Of a stretch of DNA of 47,264 nucleotides, positions 46,165-47,264 are shown in pieces (position 1 is the stretch's first letter; each line of letters begins with the position of its first letter). The notes beneath the pieces are model-generated. The model did no database searches and was not told the origin of the DNA. It worked only from the letters and a program-made list of their open reading frames with translations. The translations under genes and the position numbers were made by a program. Source of the DNA: a virus; IMG/VR virus record IMGVR_UViG_3300023223_000304, positions 1 through 47,264 of that record; one strand, 5' to 3'.

Positions 46165-47264
46165 TTATTGGATTAATTGATCTGTTTCAGGGTTAAACTC
46201 TTCCTCTGGTATGAAGCCTTCTTGACCGTCACGGAATATTAGAATTTCTCCTTCTGCTGGTATTCCATTCTCCATTCTAATTTGATCAACCCTTGCTTGT
46301 CCAAGTTCACGTTCAAGCTTTTCAATTTGGAAGTCTGAAACTACGGTAGCGTCTACTCCCCTTTGTGTTTCAAGCTCAGCTTTACCTTGGATGAGTTTCT
46401 CATAATGATTAGCTCTAGCTGATTCGGCTAGTACCTGTGCGGCCTGTCTTAGTTGTACTCGTTGATTTGAGCTTAATTTTGTACCCTCACTAAATTTGCT
46501 CATCTGGACTTCAATACCCTCTATTACACCTCTAGCGTTTTCAACACCAGCTACCTCACTTTCTCTAGCTACGGACGTAGGATCAATAGTCTTTAGGAAG
46601 GCTGTTATTGTTGCAACATCTCCAATACCTCCTTCGATACCTGAAAGGTTAATGATGTTCTTTGCACTTCTTATAATTTCATTAGTTGCTTTGGCGACAG
46701 GTTTCAGGTCAGAATCAATACGCTTTTTAACCTCCTTGTCTTCTGTTGATACTATCCCTAGATTACGTTTAGCCTCGGCTGGTGTCTTAGCTCTGCCTGA
46801 GCTAATCTCCCTTAGAATATCCTTTTCAGCCTGAATGCGAGCGTCCTTATCTTTAATGCCTGATACAGATTGAACAAAGCCGCTAACCTGCGCTTCAAGT
46901 GGAGTCCTTTCTGCATCACCAGCATCCAAAGCCCTACTAAGCTCCTGCAATACACCAGCTTTCCTAGCATCATCAAGAATCTTTCCTTGTACCGAAGCAC
47001 TTCCAAGGTTAAATTCTGTTACTGCGTCTTGAATCTCTGGTGAGAATTGCTCACCTCCTATCTGAGACTGAATAGCCTCATTCGTTCCCTCCATTTCAAT
47101 GTTCCCTCCCATGCTCATTGCTGGGGCGTTGGCCGCTCCTACAAATCCATAAATCTTAGGATCATTAGGATCAAGTAAACGTCCTTTTGTAACCTCACCT
47201 GATTGATAGTTAGCTTCTTCTAATACTAATTGACCATCTTTTACCCCTGTTACGATTGCAACAT
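46165..47264 (-). CDS. Virion-associated CHAP hydrolase, C-terminal part
   Basis: Continuation of the gene beginning at 1747 across the contig join (47214-47264 duplicates 1-51). Contains the end of the CHAP domain (EANY, then PKIYGFVG), followed by about 330 residues of charged helix (for example EVKKRIDSDLKPVAKATNEI, LRQAAQVLAESARANHYEKL) and an acidic end (FIPEEEFNPETDQLIQ). Overall architecture, helix-hydrolase-helix, suits an internal virion protein that spans the tail during ejection. Confidence 0.85.
   Translation of the reverse strand, partial: VAIVTGVKDGQLVLEEANYQSGEVTKGRLLDPNDPKIYGFVGAANAPAMSMGGNIEMEGTNEAIQSQIGGEQFSPEIQDAVTEFNLGSASVQGKILDDARKAGVLQELSRALDAGDAERTPLEAQVSGFVQSVSGIKDKDARIQAEKDILREISSGRAKTPAEAKRNLGIVSTEDKEVKKRIDSDLKPVAKATNEIIRSAKNIINLSGIEGGIGDVATITAFLKTIDPTSVARESEVAGVENARGVIEGIEVQMSKFSEGTKLSSNQRVQLRQAAQVLAESARANHYEKLIQGKAELETQRGVDATVVSDFQIEKLERELGQARVDQIRMENGIPAEGEILIFRDGQEGFIPEEEFNPETDQLIQ
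47214..47264. repeat. Terminal direct repeat, right copy
   Basis: Identical to bases 1-51. See left copy. Confidence 0.95.

Noticed and set aside
1-47264. CRISPR arrays, transposases, insertion sequences
   Set aside because: No spaced short repeats and no transposase motifs were seen on either strand.

Overview
The window is a complete, circularly closing genome of a short-tailed (podovirus-like) dsDNA phage of about 47.2 kb. Its first and last 51 bases are identical, and joining them restores one 931-codon gene in frame across the join. Every tail protein looks like a short tail (adaptor, nozzle, fibre). There is no tape-measure, tail-tube or baseplate gene. The genetic code looks standard, because TGA is used as a stop in many ATGA stop/start overlaps. 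Promoters that can be read resemble bacterial sigma-70 sites (TTGACA, 17 bp, TATAAT-like). Almost no gene has a Shine-Dalgarno sequence, and starts are instead preceded by G-poor A/T/C-rich leaders. The host is therefore a bacterium that initiates without Shine-Dalgarno, but I cannot name it.

Transcription appears to diverge from about 40.4 kb. The minus-strand programme runs leftwards through nearly the whole circle. From 40.3 to 35.1 kb it carries recombination and nuclease genes (HNH, RusA, a PD-(D/E)XK-like nuclease, a small HNH), a winged-helix Zn protein, and a 1.24 kb gene-free, highly structured stretch at 37.5-38.7 kb holding a tRNA-like element. From 35.1 to 27.7 kb lies a dense array of small unknown proteins, many with Cys-rich Zn motifs, with an internal terminator and a duplicated promoter module. 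Then come the terminase genes (27.7-25.6 kb), another small-gene block (25.2-22.5 kb), portal, scaffold, major capsid and decoration proteins (22.5-16.9 kb), and an unusually long block of virion accessory proteins (beta-helix, carbohydrate-binding-like, LamG, coiled coil, jelly roll; 16.8-6.6 kb). After these are the tail adaptor, nozzle and fibre (6.6-1.7 kb). Across the join follow a CHAP-domain virion hydrolase and an internal/ejection-type protein, and finally the lysis pair: an M15 endolysin and a holin.

The plus strand carries a short rightward operon (40.47-43.54 kb): a Cro-like HTH protein, a structured RNA, three tiny genes, a RecT-type annealing protein overlapping a YqaJ-type exonuclease, and small membrane or unknown proteins. 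Two more tiny plus-strand membrane proteins lie between the lysis genes and the ejection protein.

No DNA polymerase, primase, helicase, RNA polymerase, integrase or CI-type repressor is recognisable. The phage probably borrows host replication and uses RecT/exonuclease recombination. The most unusual parts are the large structured noncoding region with repeated closing stems, a second structured RNA beside the HTH gene, a promoter-driven structured RNA downstream of a small HNH gene, a structured capsid-operon leader, the duplicated promoter module, and an early gene broken by a 31-bp tandem duplication.
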